37,691 bases of DNA from CAJBLF01 sp041663325 (lineage in GTDB: Bacteria; Patescibacteriota; Gracilibacteria; Absconditabacterales; Absconditicoccaceae). Positions 1 through 10,733 of the stretch are shown here, one piece after another (within the stretch, counting starts at the first letter, position 1; each line of letters opens with the position of its first letter). The notes under the pieces are model-generated. The model did no database searches, was not told where the DNA came from, and was given only the letters and a program-made list of their open reading frames with translations. The stretch covers positions 1 through 37,691 of the forward strand of contig JBAZRN010000011.1 in NCBI GenBank assembly GCA_041663325.1, in the 5' to 3' direction. The position numbers were made by a program, and so were the translations under genes.

Positions 1-2391
1 GTAAACAGTTGATGTCTTCATAGTAGTCGGTGGTGGTAGAACTCACGTCTGCGATAGTCATGTAAACGTAGGTGTTCCGCCTCATCCACCGCCTCATCAT
101 CAAGGAGATGATGGCGCAGATTTAGTTGTTACAGCGAAACTTCACGTTATTCCACCAATATCTAAAATCGCTGCGGTTTGAATAGAATACGAGCTGGAAG
201 AAGTTAATTTTATTTTTACGGTATCTCAACTGTAAACAGTTCATGTCGTAGAAATAAAATTCCCGGTATTATTTAATTGATACGTCCCACCGGTGATAGC
301 AATCTGACTGCCGGTGTATATTCAGTGTATAATTATTTGATTAGAAATATATTCAGTAGTCAATTCTGCACTGTTAACTGAGTTGAATATAAATATATCT
401 GGCCAAATATCTCGTAACAAAACGAAATTTCACGTCTGAGAAAAATCAGAATTTTGTCAAAATATATCAAATGATCTGACTCTTCGATAATAAGTATCTC
501 ATGAAAACAGATTCAGACTACCTCATGTGACAGAAATGATTCACGTCAAAATTACATTACTCATCCCGCTATCATTGCTTACTTCATAATAATATCCGCT
601 CATTCATCAAGTGTCTACAGAAGCATTCCAAAGCAAATTAACACTTCACGAAATATTCGTTCAAGAAATCGGTGAGAGTAATAGAGGTACACTTGGACTT
701 GTAGTATCTAAAATAATGCTTGCTGTATATAGTTGAGATTGTTTTCCGATAGTATCAAAGAAAATCACGCCAACGTTTTTCACGTCATCTCACGTGGTCA
801 GTTGAACAAAAACATCCAATCACGTCAGTCAAATATTTCATGTAAACACGCCAATCATATCAGCTCAGCTTAATTGATATGTTCCCATCTTAGAAGCAGA
901 CAATCTTAGATAAACTCAGGTAGTATTCGTTATACCTCATGACAAAAAGACAATTGATCCTGTCGCAGCAGCAGTTAAATTAAATAAAGTAGTATACGCA
1001 TTAATTCTTTTTCAGCTTACCGTTTTCCCGCTCAATGAGACCAACGAATCTCATCACTGTATAATGGCATTTTTTATATCTGAATAATTCAAATCTGGTC
1101 TATATGACCATACTAATGAAGCTAATCATGCTACATGAGGAGTTGCCATAGATGTACCATTCGAATAATCATAGCCATTAGCCAAAACCGTACTATAAAT
1201 GTTTTCTCCCGGCGCTCAGACATGGATGCTCCCAGAGCTAAAATCTGACCACGAGGTGAGTACATCATTTTGATCGGTTGCTGCTACTCAGAGAATATTG
1301 TCAAGTCATGTCCAACAACTCGTCGTTGCAGAAAAATCGGATGGAGTAGAAAAGTATCCGCTAAGATGTTCATATCAATCATTACCGGCAGCAGCAATCA
1401 CCAGTCCTGGAAAGTCTCTGATAGTTTCATACAGGAATTGATCCCAATATCCCCGATTATCAATACATCATGTTGCTCATCATCACCGGCTTGCATTAAT
1501 TATTTTTGCTCCGTTGTATTTTGCGAAATTGATTCATTCTATAATATCATCAGTAAAAAGATATTGCCCGCTTCATGCTCTGATAGCCATTATCTTTACA
1601 TTAGGATTTACACCGACAACACCGGTAGCATTATTCATACTTGCTCCAATTGTTCATGCGACATGACTTCCATGAGAATCATTTCCATTGGGGAAAGGAT
1701 CATTATCTCCCGTTTCATAAAAATCATACCCATACAGGCATCATCACAAATTCGCTCAGGTATAACTTACACAATTTACACCGCTTCGCATATTATGCAT
1801 CAAATCAATATGATTATAATTCACTCCAATATCTATTACCGCAACAATTGTTCACGTAGTAGCGGCATTTCCATTTCAAGAAAAAATATCCATCGCTTCG
1901 TTTCGATGAATGTCTGCGCCGCTGATTCCTACCGTACCATTCACATTTTGTCAGCCATTTTTGAGTCATCGTAATTTCGCAAAATCCGTATCATTTGGAT
2001 TGGCCATTTGTATTTTATAAACAAAATTAGGCTGAGCATATTCTACGTTTGGATCAGATTGTAATTGAATAATTTTTTGTTCAACGCTTTCATTTCCTTC
2101 GATGGTCATTACTGCAATATTGTTATTTGATAGCATATCAATGGCTGCCATATTTTCCTGTGCCGCAAAATTTTGAGCGCGTAATTTTCATCATGAAGTT
2201 TTTAGATTTATTTTCACTGATTTAAATTTAACGATAACTTCTCCTGGAGCGTATTTCATGTCTTGTTTATGTTTTGTTACAGAAATTTTTGTACCTGTCG
2301 ATTGCCCAAATGTATATTGAAAATTGATCGCCACCAGACCCAAGACAAAAAAAATAATAACCATTTTTTTTACGCCAAACATAATTTGCAT
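1..2391 (-). CDS. Secreted subtilisin-like serine protease (S8 family), 3' end cut by window
   Basis: Exported serine endopeptidase; 797 codons lie in the window and the C-terminus runs off the left edge. The N-terminus has a hydrophobic signal segment (residues about 8-25) and an inhibitor-I9-like propeptide (about 45-130). The catalytic triad of the family is complete: Asp187 in AVIDIG, His240 in DSHGSHVAG and Ser414 in NGTSMATPHVAG. The catalytic domain closes near GKRINAYTTLFN, the usual end of subtilase folds. A Thr/Ser-rich beta-type extension follows, then eight consecutive glycines, four of them TGA, that look like a linker to a further domain outside the window. Many TGA codons fall at conserved Gly positions, for instance in HVAG. 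I chose the ATG at 2391; a second in-frame ATG at 2382 is possible. Substrate is unknown. The SLH-type gene on its right is on the same strand but separated by a terminator. Confidence 0.93.
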
Positions 2392-2408
2392 ATATCAAAA
2401 ATATAAAG

Positions 2409-2426
2409 ATATGGCATAAACCATAT
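2409..2426. promoter_or_regulatory. Small inverted repeat in the protease leader
   Basis: ATATGG and CCATAT arms separated by six bases lie about 18-35 bp upstream of the protease ATG. It could be an operator or an mRNA hairpin. Only the symmetry supports it. Confidence 0.25.
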
Positions 2427-2470
2427 GATAAAAAAAATATTTTTCAAGTGTATTGTTATAGAGATGAAAA

Positions 2471-2501
2471 TAAAAAAGCCCTACAATTTCTTGCAGGGCT
2501 A
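2471..2501 (-). terminator. Rho-independent terminator after the SLH-type gene
   Basis: Ten-base arms (AGCCCTACAA against TTGCAGGGCT, one mismatch) enclose a four-base loop and are followed on the minus strand by a run of T. It ends transcription of the gene at 2547. A shorter T run on the other side may make it work in both directions. Confidence 0.85.
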
Positions 2502-2546
2502 TTTTTCTATAGTGCAATCTAATATCTAAGCTCTAAAGTCTAACAA

Positions 2547-3455
2547 CTATTGAGCTCTCATTAACATCAACATAACATATCCTCTAAGTTCTTTCATGTT
2601 TTCTGGATCGGTAATATTATTCATAATACTAGCGAGCTTAAGCGCTTCGAGATGATTGATGTAATAAGGTTGACCGTCATTATATAAAGTACCATAGAGT
2701 GCTCTAGAAAGCACGGTACCAAATTCAGCTCTTGTTACTTCATTATTTGGATAGAAGCTTGTCATATCTATCCCCATAAGTCCAAGCTGACAAGAAAGCT
2801 TGATATATCATTTCAACTCAGCAGATTCGTTAGCAATATCATCAAATGCACAAAGCGCTCATGTATTAGGAGTTTTTCCAAGTACTTTTACAGCATAATT
2901 AACCATCATTTTTGCCATATGAGACCTGATAAGATTTCATTCCATATTTGCTTGTTGAATAGTGTTCATGGTAGTGATACCAATACCATAAGCATAGAGA
3001 TACGCATTATTTAGCTCAGTAGAGAATAGAGATCATACAATAGATCAATTTAGATTTGATGTATCTCACGTAGCTGATGTGTTATTGCCCGTGGTTACCG
3101 TAGTGGTGCATTTGCCATCATAGAGGCTAGGAGATAGATCTCCATTTGGACAAGTATCTTTAACTGCTGATCATCAACCGCCGCCTCATCATCCGTTTGA
3201 TGTTTGTTGTGCGACACAAGAATTTCAAGACTTATCATATCCTGCGCTACAAGTAATTGCACAGGTAGTAGAATTTACCGTACCATGTAATACTGAAGCA
3301 GGACTACAAGGCAGAGTGACGTTCAATCCATCAGAAAGTCCATTCGATGAATCAAAACTTCATTCGTAAGTTGAAGAAGTCATCGAACGCATACCAAACG
3401 ATATGCCAAATCCAGCGAGCGTCAGAAGTCAGAAAACTATTATTATTTTTTTCAT
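2547..3455 (-). CDS. Exported protein with C-terminal SLH-type domain
   Basis: A 302-residue exported protein. Residues 1-20 form a signal peptide (MKKIIIVFGLLTLAGFGISF). A Cys-containing segment follows, then an eight-glycine linker (about residues 85-92), half of it TGA codons. Next comes the motif SPSLYDGKC, which recurs in similar form in the genes at 10734 and 17844. The last 150 residues carry the SLH-type signature: YIKLSCQLGLMG, then FYPNNEVTRAEFGTVLSRAL. SLH domains usually hold proteins non-covalently on the cell wall or S-layer, so a surface location is likely. The 3' part resembles the end of the gene at 10734 closely (MKELRG.VMLM). It starts 26 bp after the Ig-like gene and is probably co-transcribed with it. 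Confidence 0.88.
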
Positions 3456-3481
3456 TTCAGGGCAAAGTTATAAAGCTAAAG

Positions 3482-6400
3482 CTATCTAAAATTTTCTTCT
3501 GTGCTGATTCCATACGTCGTCGTATATACTCCTCATGCACCTGTTGGTATTTTGTAAAAGAGATCTAAATATACTTGTCTTCATCATAAAGTAACGTCAT
3601 GATCTAGAGCGCTGATATCACTGCTTATCGTAGTATATGCAGTGCCTGTCAATGTTACTCCTGTGCTGTAATCATTTGTTCCGCCTTCGGAAACTCTGAC
3701 AAGTGAATTAGTAGAAGCAGCCATGGTAGAAGCTCCATTACTTCGATCTGCTAATTTAAATTTAATAAGATTCTCAGTTAGGCTATTGATAGTAAGATAA
3801 AATCTAAAGTGATATCCGCTAATATATCCTCATCAAGCTACAGGACTTGTTACTATTCTTTCGAGAGAATTTACGGAGATGCCACTAGCTGCTTTGGCTG
3901 TAGTGAAAGAAACAGTATCAGTCGTGATGTTGCTTCATTTAGTGAGTTTTACTTCAGCGATGTATGTTTTCCCGGCAGTTAGACCAGTTAAACTCTGAGG
4001 AGAACCTAATGATACATATGATCAGTATGTTCAGTTATTTAATTTAATCCTATATTGTTGATTATCTGGCGCTACGTCAGATGTCCAATACATAATCGCT
4101 CATGTATCTGTAATGCTAGCTACATATAAACTTGTGATATCTGAAACTGTTGAATCTGGTGGTGTGCTCATTACTTGATAAGAAACAGATTCTTCATCAT
4201 AATTTCCTGCAGCATCCGTCACTCTTACCGTATAGGTATGAGCTCAAACCCCAGTTCATAATGGTACTGATATTTCATTTCAAGAAGTATACGCTGTTGA
4301 TACTCAATTTATTCTTACTGTTCCATTTTCATTAGCACTTCATGTCCATGTAGCAGGAACATCTGCTTCATTATATGATGAGTTGATTGTTCCAATCATT
4401 GTTAATATAGGATCGATAGTATCTCATACAGCTGTTTTATTGAAACTATTATAGGTAAATGTTCATCGTCCATTTGCAGCATTTTTAGCATGAACATAAA
4501 GAATATGTGGTCAGTTAGATAGAGCAGAAACATCTATAGATCCATTAAAATTTTTAGTTGTTGTTCCACTAGCTGCTACTACCAAATCAGTACCATCATC
4601 ATCAGTTCATATCACATCAATAAAATATTCCACTTGAGAAACAGACGAAAGTCCTGTATTTATTGCTTGTCCTGCAATACTCATAGTAGTGTTTGCATCA
4701 ACTGGGATATTGAAGGTAACGGTAGGACTTTGTGTATCTATCAAGAACGTATCGCTTGCATAACTGGTAGTTGTATTATTGACTTCATCAATTGCTCTTA
4801 CTTCTACAAGATGTGATCCATCAGCTAATGTATCTACAGTAAAGGTATATGTTCATGTTCATATAGCTCATGTCCAAGAACCACTATCTATACTATATTC
4901 TACTCAAGAGATATTTGTCAAATTGTCAGTAGCTGTTCATGTAAAGGTTGGAGTGTTGTCATTGGTCGGATTTGGAGATAATGGTGTAATATAAGCTACT
5001 GGTTTAGTGAGATCTATAGTAAAGCTAGAAACAGCTGTAGTTGTTGATTCATTACCAGCATAGTCAAAAAAGGAAATAGAGATGTTGTTATGTACTCACT
5101 CTTCAAAGGTACCCAATGGTATGGTATCAGCGCCACTGTTTATTGGCGTTATGTTTACAAAAAACACTCCTCCGCTATATACATGGATATGTCCACTAGC
5201 TTCTGTTGTAAGAATTCCAATAGTAGGAGTAATCCCAGTTCATGGAGTTGTGACTCAAGTCAATACTACAGGAGCTGTTGGTGCAGTGTTATCTGTATTT
5301 AATAAGAATCATCCTGTATAACTTATATTGTTTAATACATCAACTCCTTTGATACAAAGATAGTCTGTATGATCTCAGGTGATAGTAAAATCATCACCGT
5401 TTGTAAAAGAATAAGCATACGTATCACCACCATCACAAGTAACATCGGCGCTAAATCCATACGCTTGAGAAAGTACACCGTTACTATCACTTGCTGTTAT
5501 ATTAATAGTATCTGTTTGTACTGGTCATACAGCTGTGCCATTATCGATGGTAAATGTAGGTCATGCTTGGTCTATTTCCAGCGTTCCTGCATTAAGTTCA
5601 TCTGTCATTATATTTAAAGCATAATCTTCTGCTCATGTTACTATAAAGGTTCCTGTTCCATCTGTCAATCATGTTACATCAATAGTTCCTTCCCAAATTG
5701 TAGGTGTCGCATCTATATATCCATTAGTGTGTCCTGCTGCACCGCTTGGTGTGACTGCATATCATGTTCCTCCTGCTGACAAACTAACTCTTGGAGGAAT
5801 TGATGTATACATTCAAGCTCAAGTCTCTGTAAACGTTACCACGACATTCACGGTTCAAATACCAGAAGGATCAGGTGTGCCAACTGCGCTTACTACTGTT
5901 GGTTTAACGGTATCCCACGTAAGTTCCATAGTATCATAACCCGTGTTTCCAGCGTTATCCGTTACAAGTAATCCGATGGTATATGTTCAGTTTGAACTTG
6001 CATTGGAAACATTTAAATTTGCATTACTATCACCACCAGGAGTTGTCAATGTTCATAATCAGACATCTTCATTGAGCCATAAATAGCTAGCAACTCATGC
6101 GATATCTCAAGTTACATTTCCTGTTATAGTCAATGCATGATTGGTAATCATATCTGCTCACACATTTACTTCGGGTGCTGAAATATCCCAAATTAATGTA
6201 AGCGTATTAACTCATGTATTTCATGATGCATCAGTAGCTAATAATTGGATAGTATATGTTCCTTCTTGACTAGCAGTTATTGTAGTCCCTAGAGCAGTAG
6301 GAGTTCAGAAATCAATAGTACCTGTTCATGATATTTGAGACCACGAATAAGAAGCAATAACTCCAGTATCAGTAACTGTTCAAGTTTGAGTAAATGTAGA

Positions 6401-7333
6401 ATTTGTTATTCAAGTACCCATAGCAGCTACTATAGGAGCCTGAGTATCTGTTACATTAACTACTCTAACTACTTCTGTAGCGGCATTCCCCAGCGTATCA
6501 TCAGCATTATAGGTAACAGCATATGAACCAACAACCCCAGTATTGACATTACTCACTGCAGAAAGATTGCCTGATATATCTCCCTCTCTAGCATCCAAAA
6601 CAGTAGCTCAAGCATCACTATATGTTGTTCATACTTCTATCGTCACGGGAGATGAACCATTAAGAGAAATCACAGGAGCTGTTGCATCCCGAGTTAATGT
6701 CATAGTATCAGCACCTGTATTCCCTAGAGTATCCGTAACCAACAATCCAATAGTATAGGTGCCATCGCTATCTGCATGCATTGTAGTCCATAAACTACCA
6801 GTAGATCAGAAAGAAACTCCCGTTCATGATATTTGATACCATAAGTAAGAAGCAATAACTCCAGTATCTGTTGCTGTAGCTGTTCAATGCTCCAATGTCC
6901 CACTCCAAAGTTCATTATTTCATGCATTTACTGTAGGACCTGTATTGTCTACAGTAAATACAGTGTCAGAAAGATCTCCTTCTAGAAAACTACCTTCTTT
7001 TGTAACAAATATCTTATATCCACTAGAATCTCCGCCTGCAGTTGTGGTATCCCAAGAGAATGATCCACCTCCGCTATTAGCTACGCTTCCCGAAATAAAA
7101 TGAAAATCTCCGATACTACAACTTCCGAGACAATAATAAATATCCACATTACCAGTAGCCGCATTAGTGGTCCAAGTAATGTTGTTTGTCCCGCTTCGTG
7201 CTTGACCGCCATTTGGACTTACTACCGTAACAGTGGTTATTGCGGCATGTGCTTGTAATGCAACACCAAAGAAAATACCTACGATGAATAATCCCATCAA
7301 TCCAGAAAATAATTTCTTAAATCCTTTTTTCAT
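3482..7333 (-). CDS. Large secreted Ig-like repeat surface protein (1283 aa)
   Basis: An uninterrupted table-25 reading frame of 1284 codons, full of TGA glycines. Residues 1-30 are a signal peptide ending in AHA (MKKGFKKLFSG start). The rest is a string of beta-sandwich repeats. PKD-like units recur, with the pattern GVIASY.W.QISGTG followed by TYTI.LL.TD..GNTG. A DUF5011/HYR-like unit lies near residues 245-308 (VNTGVVGSYAVTYNADDTLGN). A fibronectin-III-like unit lies near 1060-1135 (LTGLTAGKTY). No catalytic domain was recognised, so an adhesin or structural surface role is the simplest reading. The start at 7333 was chosen because it opens the signal peptide; an upstream extension has no signal character. 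It is probably in one transcript with the SLH-type gene 26 bp downstream, which might anchor it. Confidence 0.9.
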
Positions 7334-7667
7334 AATTTTATTTTTATAAAAAATTAAAAAAATAATATAAACGTACATATTGTATGCATAACTATATATA
7401 GTATATAGAGAGATATTCAAACTCAAAAGCTAATTTATTATGCCATTTTTTATTTATGAGATAGAATAGTAATTGACAAGTATTGTATAGATTGATATTT
7501 ATATGCCTTTTTAGTTTTTTTATAATCAACCGTTTTTATAATCTTCCTTTGAAAACAAAAGCTACATCAATAATATATGAATGTTGCGGATTTCGTAGTA
7601 TACCAAAAATACAAAGAATTCGTAATTAAGTAATTATCTAATTTTTTATCTATTTATAGAATAAAGG
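7334..7667. other. Divergent intergenic region
   Basis: AT-rich spacer between the Ig-like gene (leftward) and rubrerythrin (rightward). It holds the leftward promoter listed next. A weaker rightward candidate has TTGACA at 7473 with TATTTA 17 bases later, about 165 bp before the rubrerythrin ATG. I see no gene in it. Confidence 0.5.
7393..7420 (-). promoter_or_regulatory. Sigma-70-type promoter of the Ig-like surface gene
   Basis: On the minus strand TTGAAT is followed after 16 bases by TATATA, placing a start site about 50 bp before the ATG at 7333. The 16-base spacing recurs at other promoters in this window. Confidence 0.5.
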
Positions 7668-8252
7668 ATGAAACAAACATTAATTAATCTGACTAAGGGA
7701 TTCGTGGGAGAATCTCAGGCAAGGAACCGCTACGCCATCTACGCAAGTGCTGCTAGAAAAGAATGATATTTTCAAATCGCAGACATTTTCGAACAAACCG
7801 CAGAACAGGAAAAAGAACACGCATCACGATTTTTCAAAATGATTCAATCAGTTAAAAAAGAACTTGGTGAAGATATGGATGAAATTGTTGTAGATATGGG
7901 AGCCTTTGTAAAAGTTTGAACGACACTAGAAAATTTGCAATACGCTATCAATGGCGAACATCATGAAAATAATGATCTTTATCCATGATTTGCCAAAATA
8001 GTTGAAGAAGAATGATTCCCAGAAATAGCTGCAAGAATCAAAAGCATCTCTCATGCAGAAGAGCACCACGAAGCGAGATATCAAGCATTGCATGATCGTT
8101 TAGCGGATGGTACCTTATGGGCGAAAGCTGAAGATATTGAATGGATGTGCACCAAATGCGGATACGTCCACAAAGGAAAAACTCCACCAGCAAAATGTCC
8201 TTCCTGCGATCATGAAGCGAATTATTATGTAGTGAAGTGTGAAAAATATTAG
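7668..8252 (+). CDS. rbr: Rubrerythrin
   Basis: Non-haem iron peroxidase that reduces hydrogen peroxide in the cytoplasm of anaerobes using electrons from rubredoxin-type donors. The 194-residue product has the usual family length. The N-terminal ferritin-like four-helix domain carries the diiron ligands (E15 in GESQARNRY, the EQEKEH helix, E97-E100, and the EEHHE helix at 131-135). The C-terminal rubredoxin-like domain has two knuckles, CTKC (161-164) and CPSC (177-180). Four of its glycines are TGA, for example KEGYFQ, where Gly is expected. It appears monocistronic, and the start is preceded closely by AAAGG. It suggests an anaerobic or microaerophilic life with oxidative-stress defence. 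Confidence 0.96.
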
Positions 8253-8323
8253 TGTGATGGTTACTAAATTTTATACGATAAAATTACTCTTTATACCTGT
8301 ATTAGGTTACGATTTTTTTTATT

Positions 8324-9564
8324 TTATTTAATTCCTCCTCTCAATATCCGACTACTATTTTTTTTGACAGTGTCGCCAAGTTGATCTAGTGAAAGCTTTT
8401 TTTCTTTGACTAGTTTTTGTAGTTTAAACCTATCGATTTCCATCGCTTCGTTTAGAATTCATAACTCCTGCAAAATATTTTTTACAGCAATTTTATCTTT
8501 GATGCTGATATTTTCTATTTGTGAAGTAGATATTTTGTAGACATTACCAAAGAGTTTGAGCAAATTATTTTTTTCTAAATATGCTATCAGCAAAACTTTG
8601 ATCAATTCCTTATCATTCTTCGCTTGCGACTCCTGCTTGGACAGCGCAACATATTCGTCAACCAATCCCTTCACGGTTTTTTCGCCTAATTCGCTTCAAA
8701 CTACCTCATCATCAAATTTCAAATGCGCCCATAATGGACAGAGCGAATAGTACTCACAATACTTACAAAAATTATTTTCCTTAGGTTCAAATGTTTTTTT
8801 ATCCCCCATATTATATTCAAACTTCTTCACTTCAATTTCATCGATTATTTGAGAATATTTTTTCGTGACCGTAGTCAAAAGTTCATCAGTGATCTCCCAT
8901 TCATCCATCAAGTCAAAATGAAGATAATGGAGTCTGGCTTTTAAATTCTTGAAATATTTCGCATAATTCTGTTGGACTCAGAGACCATATAATGTTAGTT
9001 GTTCTCTATATTCTTCTTACTCTCTGGTGGCAGATTTTTATTTGTCTTATAGTCATTGATAATAAACGTTTCTCCTTCTTTATCCAATCTATCGATGAAT
9101 CCACGAAATTTTATTCCATTGTTTTCCTCCTTTTCTTGAAAGGAGGGGGACTCGAAGGGTGGAGGATTTAGTTCGAAAACAATCGATGCTTCCGTTGCCA
9201 CGACACTGATTCTTTCAAACGGAGAATACGTGTCATAATAATTCCCGAGATAATGAAGTCCTCTGCGAATATAGTCTTCGAGCTGTTGTTCTCCTTTCAG
9301 TTGTAATGGTTTTTCTTTCGTTGCTTCAGTAAACTCTGTGTCTCGTTGTGTTTTAAAAACCCCCAAAACATCTTCCTTATTCGGAATTTTAAAAATATTT
9401 ATCTGATTATACATCCATTCCAATGCTGCGTGAACGCTATGCCCGAGGATCAAATCGGGACTCGATTCAAATTCTTTTTCTTTGATTTTATCCACATATT
9501 TATATTGGTATTTGCGTGGACATTGGACGAAGGTCTGGGTTTGCGAGAAAGAATAGATGGACAT
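8324..9564 (-). pseudogene. RecB-type PD-(D/E)XK nuclease, frameshifted by one base
   Basis: The first part (9564 down to a TAA at 8995) encodes MSIYSFSQTQTFVQCPRKYQYKYV, the typical start of RecB/Cas4-like PDDEXK_1 nucleases. It includes the active-site run GFIDRLD and NDYKTNK. The homologous continuation lies in another frame from about 9020: EQLTLYGLGVQQ, then FCKYCEYYSLCP, the Cys cluster that binds Fe-S in this family, and a helical tail ending at 8324. Adding one G near 9018-9022 would join the halves into a 413-residue protein, and the total length (1241 nt) is one base short of a whole frame. Either the gene is decaying, or this is an assembly error. No cas genes are nearby, so a DNA-repair or unknown nuclease role is more likely than Cas4. 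Confidence 0.85.
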
Positions 9565-9635
9565 GACTTTGAATGCAGAATGTAAAATGCTAACTTAATT
9601 TTAAGTGCTAAGTAAAGGACCTGTCATGTTATGAG

Positions 9636-9710
9636 CTATTGTAAATTACTATAGTTTATAAACAAACTGGTCATTCATTGTTAGTTGTTAGTTATTCACT
9701 ATTAGTTAAT
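9636..9710. repeat. 75-bp dispersed intergenic repeat, copy A
   Basis: This stretch aligns without gaps to 31575-31649 at 56 of 75 positions (about 75 percent), and similarity extends weakly about 20 bp leftward. Both copies are intergenic and AT-rich, beginning CTATTG and ending ATTAGTTAAT. It lies between the nuclease gene and the toxin gene. Function unknown. Confidence 0.6.
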
Positions 9711-9717
9711 TTATTGT

Positions 9718-9969
9718 CTATTGGTGGTCGCTTATCTCTACTACTTTGAATGTTGGTCAATCTAAATATCATATAGCTCTATATTTTTTATTTATTTTGA
9801 AATAGTATATATCGTTTGTTGTTGGTTTCCTTTTATGAAAATCTATTTCAACGAATTTTCCTTCGATGAGATATGCTTTAGCTTTGATATATTGTTTTTC
9901 TATTCATCTTGTTTGTACATACTCTTTGATTCATGGAACCTCTACCACACTATCGCACTTAAATACCAT
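9718..9969 (-). CDS. Probable RelE/ParE-superfamily toxin
   Basis: An 83-residue basic protein. Its C-terminal half has the look of a RelE/ParE-fold toxin: a strand DIYYFKINKKYRAIGY followed by FKVVEISDHQ, comparable to the conserved R and the terminal strand of that fold. RelE members cleave ribosome-bound mRNA and ParE members poison gyrase; I cannot say which applies. Four of its five glycines are TGA. The gene lies 7 bp after the small gene at 9977-10189, the usual antitoxin-then-toxin order, under a promoter with a symmetric operator. The toxin call rests on that arrangement plus the short motif. Confidence 0.6.
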
Positions 9970-9976
9970 TTCGTTG

Positions 9977-10189
9977 TTAGATATTGGTAAAAGCAGTTTT
10001 TGGCAATGATTTCGCCCATGCTATCTTTTTTTGTAATTCTAGAGTAAGTTGTTTGATAGGGAGTTTGCCAATTTCTACTTTTTCATCTTGGTTGCTATAT
10101 ACTTTTATGCATTCAGATAAAAATTCTTGTATATCTACAAAATGTGTTTTGGAAAATTTTATGGGTTGTTCTAAGGTTATGGTTGTCAT
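9977..10189 (-). CDS. Probable antitoxin of the 9.7-10.2 kb TA pair
   Basis: A 70-residue protein (MTTITLEQPIKFSKTHF start) with no family I recognise. It is first in a two-gene unit, 7 bp before a RelE/ParE-like toxin gene. The promoter overlaps an inverted repeat, as expected for a self-repressing antitoxin. The helical C-terminus (TLELQKKIAWAKSLPK) could wrap the toxin. The function is inferred from position only. Confidence 0.55.
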   Translation of the reverse strand: MTTITLEQPIKFSKTHFVDIQEFLSECIKVYSNQDEKVEIGKLPIKQLTLELQKKIAWAKSLPKTAFTNI

Positions 10190-10210
10190 CTCTTTTATTA
10201 TTATATATAA

Positions 10211-10251
10211 ACTTATGACAATAAGTATACATATTTACGTATTTTTTTCAA
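10211..10251 (-). promoter_or_regulatory. Promoter and operator of the TA pair
   Basis: On the minus strand TTGAAA (10246-10251) and TATACT (10224-10229) are 16 bases apart. A perfect inverted repeat, ACTTAT and ATAAGT with a four-base centre (10211-10226), overlaps the -10 box. That placement suits autorepression by the antitoxin or the complex. Confidence 0.6.
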
Positions 10252-10266
10252 GTTATATAAATAATT

Positions 10267-10301
10267 AAAAAAACTCCCCGAAAGAAATACCAATCGAGGA
10301 G
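10267..10301 (-). terminator. Terminator of the 10.3-kb hypothetical gene
   Basis: Arms CTCCCCG and CGAGGAG (one mismatch) are followed on the minus strand by seven T. It lies 23 bp after the stop of the gene at 10324. Confidence 0.7.
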
Positions 10302-10323
10302 AAATAGAGAGGAATAGTTTTTA

Positions 10324-10623
10324 CTAAAATTTAAATAGAGACCCAATCGTTTTTTTTGTTTTTTTCAATTTTATGCGCGCAATAGTTTCAAGAGTAGTAA
10401 AATACATACGCATATGATCTATACCAATGGGACTCAAACTTTCTATCTCTTTTTTCATCTGAGTCAAAGATATATCTCCTTCGCTAGTGCAGACGGAAAC
10501 CATGTCTAAAGGGACGGAAATCCCGTTGATGCTTGCTTTGGTGGCATCCATCATGGTCGCAAGAAGTTTGTTTAATTCCTCTTCCTGTTCTTTGTCTAAG
10601 TTTTTGAAATCAAGTGTTTCCAT
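10324..10623 (-). CDS. Hypothetical protein (99 aa)
   Basis: A 99-residue, acidic-then-basic protein (METLDFKNLDKEQEEELNK start). It has no signal peptide or membrane segment and no recognised motif. The sequence is helical in character, and the C-terminal 20 residues are Lys-rich. It has no TGA codon, but few glycines. Its own terminator follows, and it starts 111 bp after the end of the SLH-type gene upstream. Being well bounded, it is likely a real gene; the role is unknown. Confidence 0.65.
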   Translation of the reverse strand: METLDFKNLDKEQEEELNKLLATMMDATKASINGISVPLDMVSVCTSEGDISLTQMKKEIESLSPIGIDHMRMYFTTLETIARIKLKKTKKTIGSLFKF

Positions 10624-10733
10624 ATATATTATTTTTTCGTTTTTTGTTAGATGTAACTGAATGTATATATAAGCGGGAAAAAATCAACAGCATAGGACCT
10701 GAAAAACATCAACACTGCAGCATCTTTTCTTAT

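Noticed and set aside
1270..1974. A 234-residue plus-strand open frame
   Set aside because: It lies antisense to the subtilase, whose catalytic His and Asp are coded here on the other strand. Its composition (Ile/Ser/Cys-rich) is that of a shadow frame.
8324..9564. Cas4 from a CRISPR locus
   Set aside because: The PD-(D/E)XK core and Cys cluster are shared by Cas4 and RecB-like nucleases, but there is no cas gene or repeat array around it.
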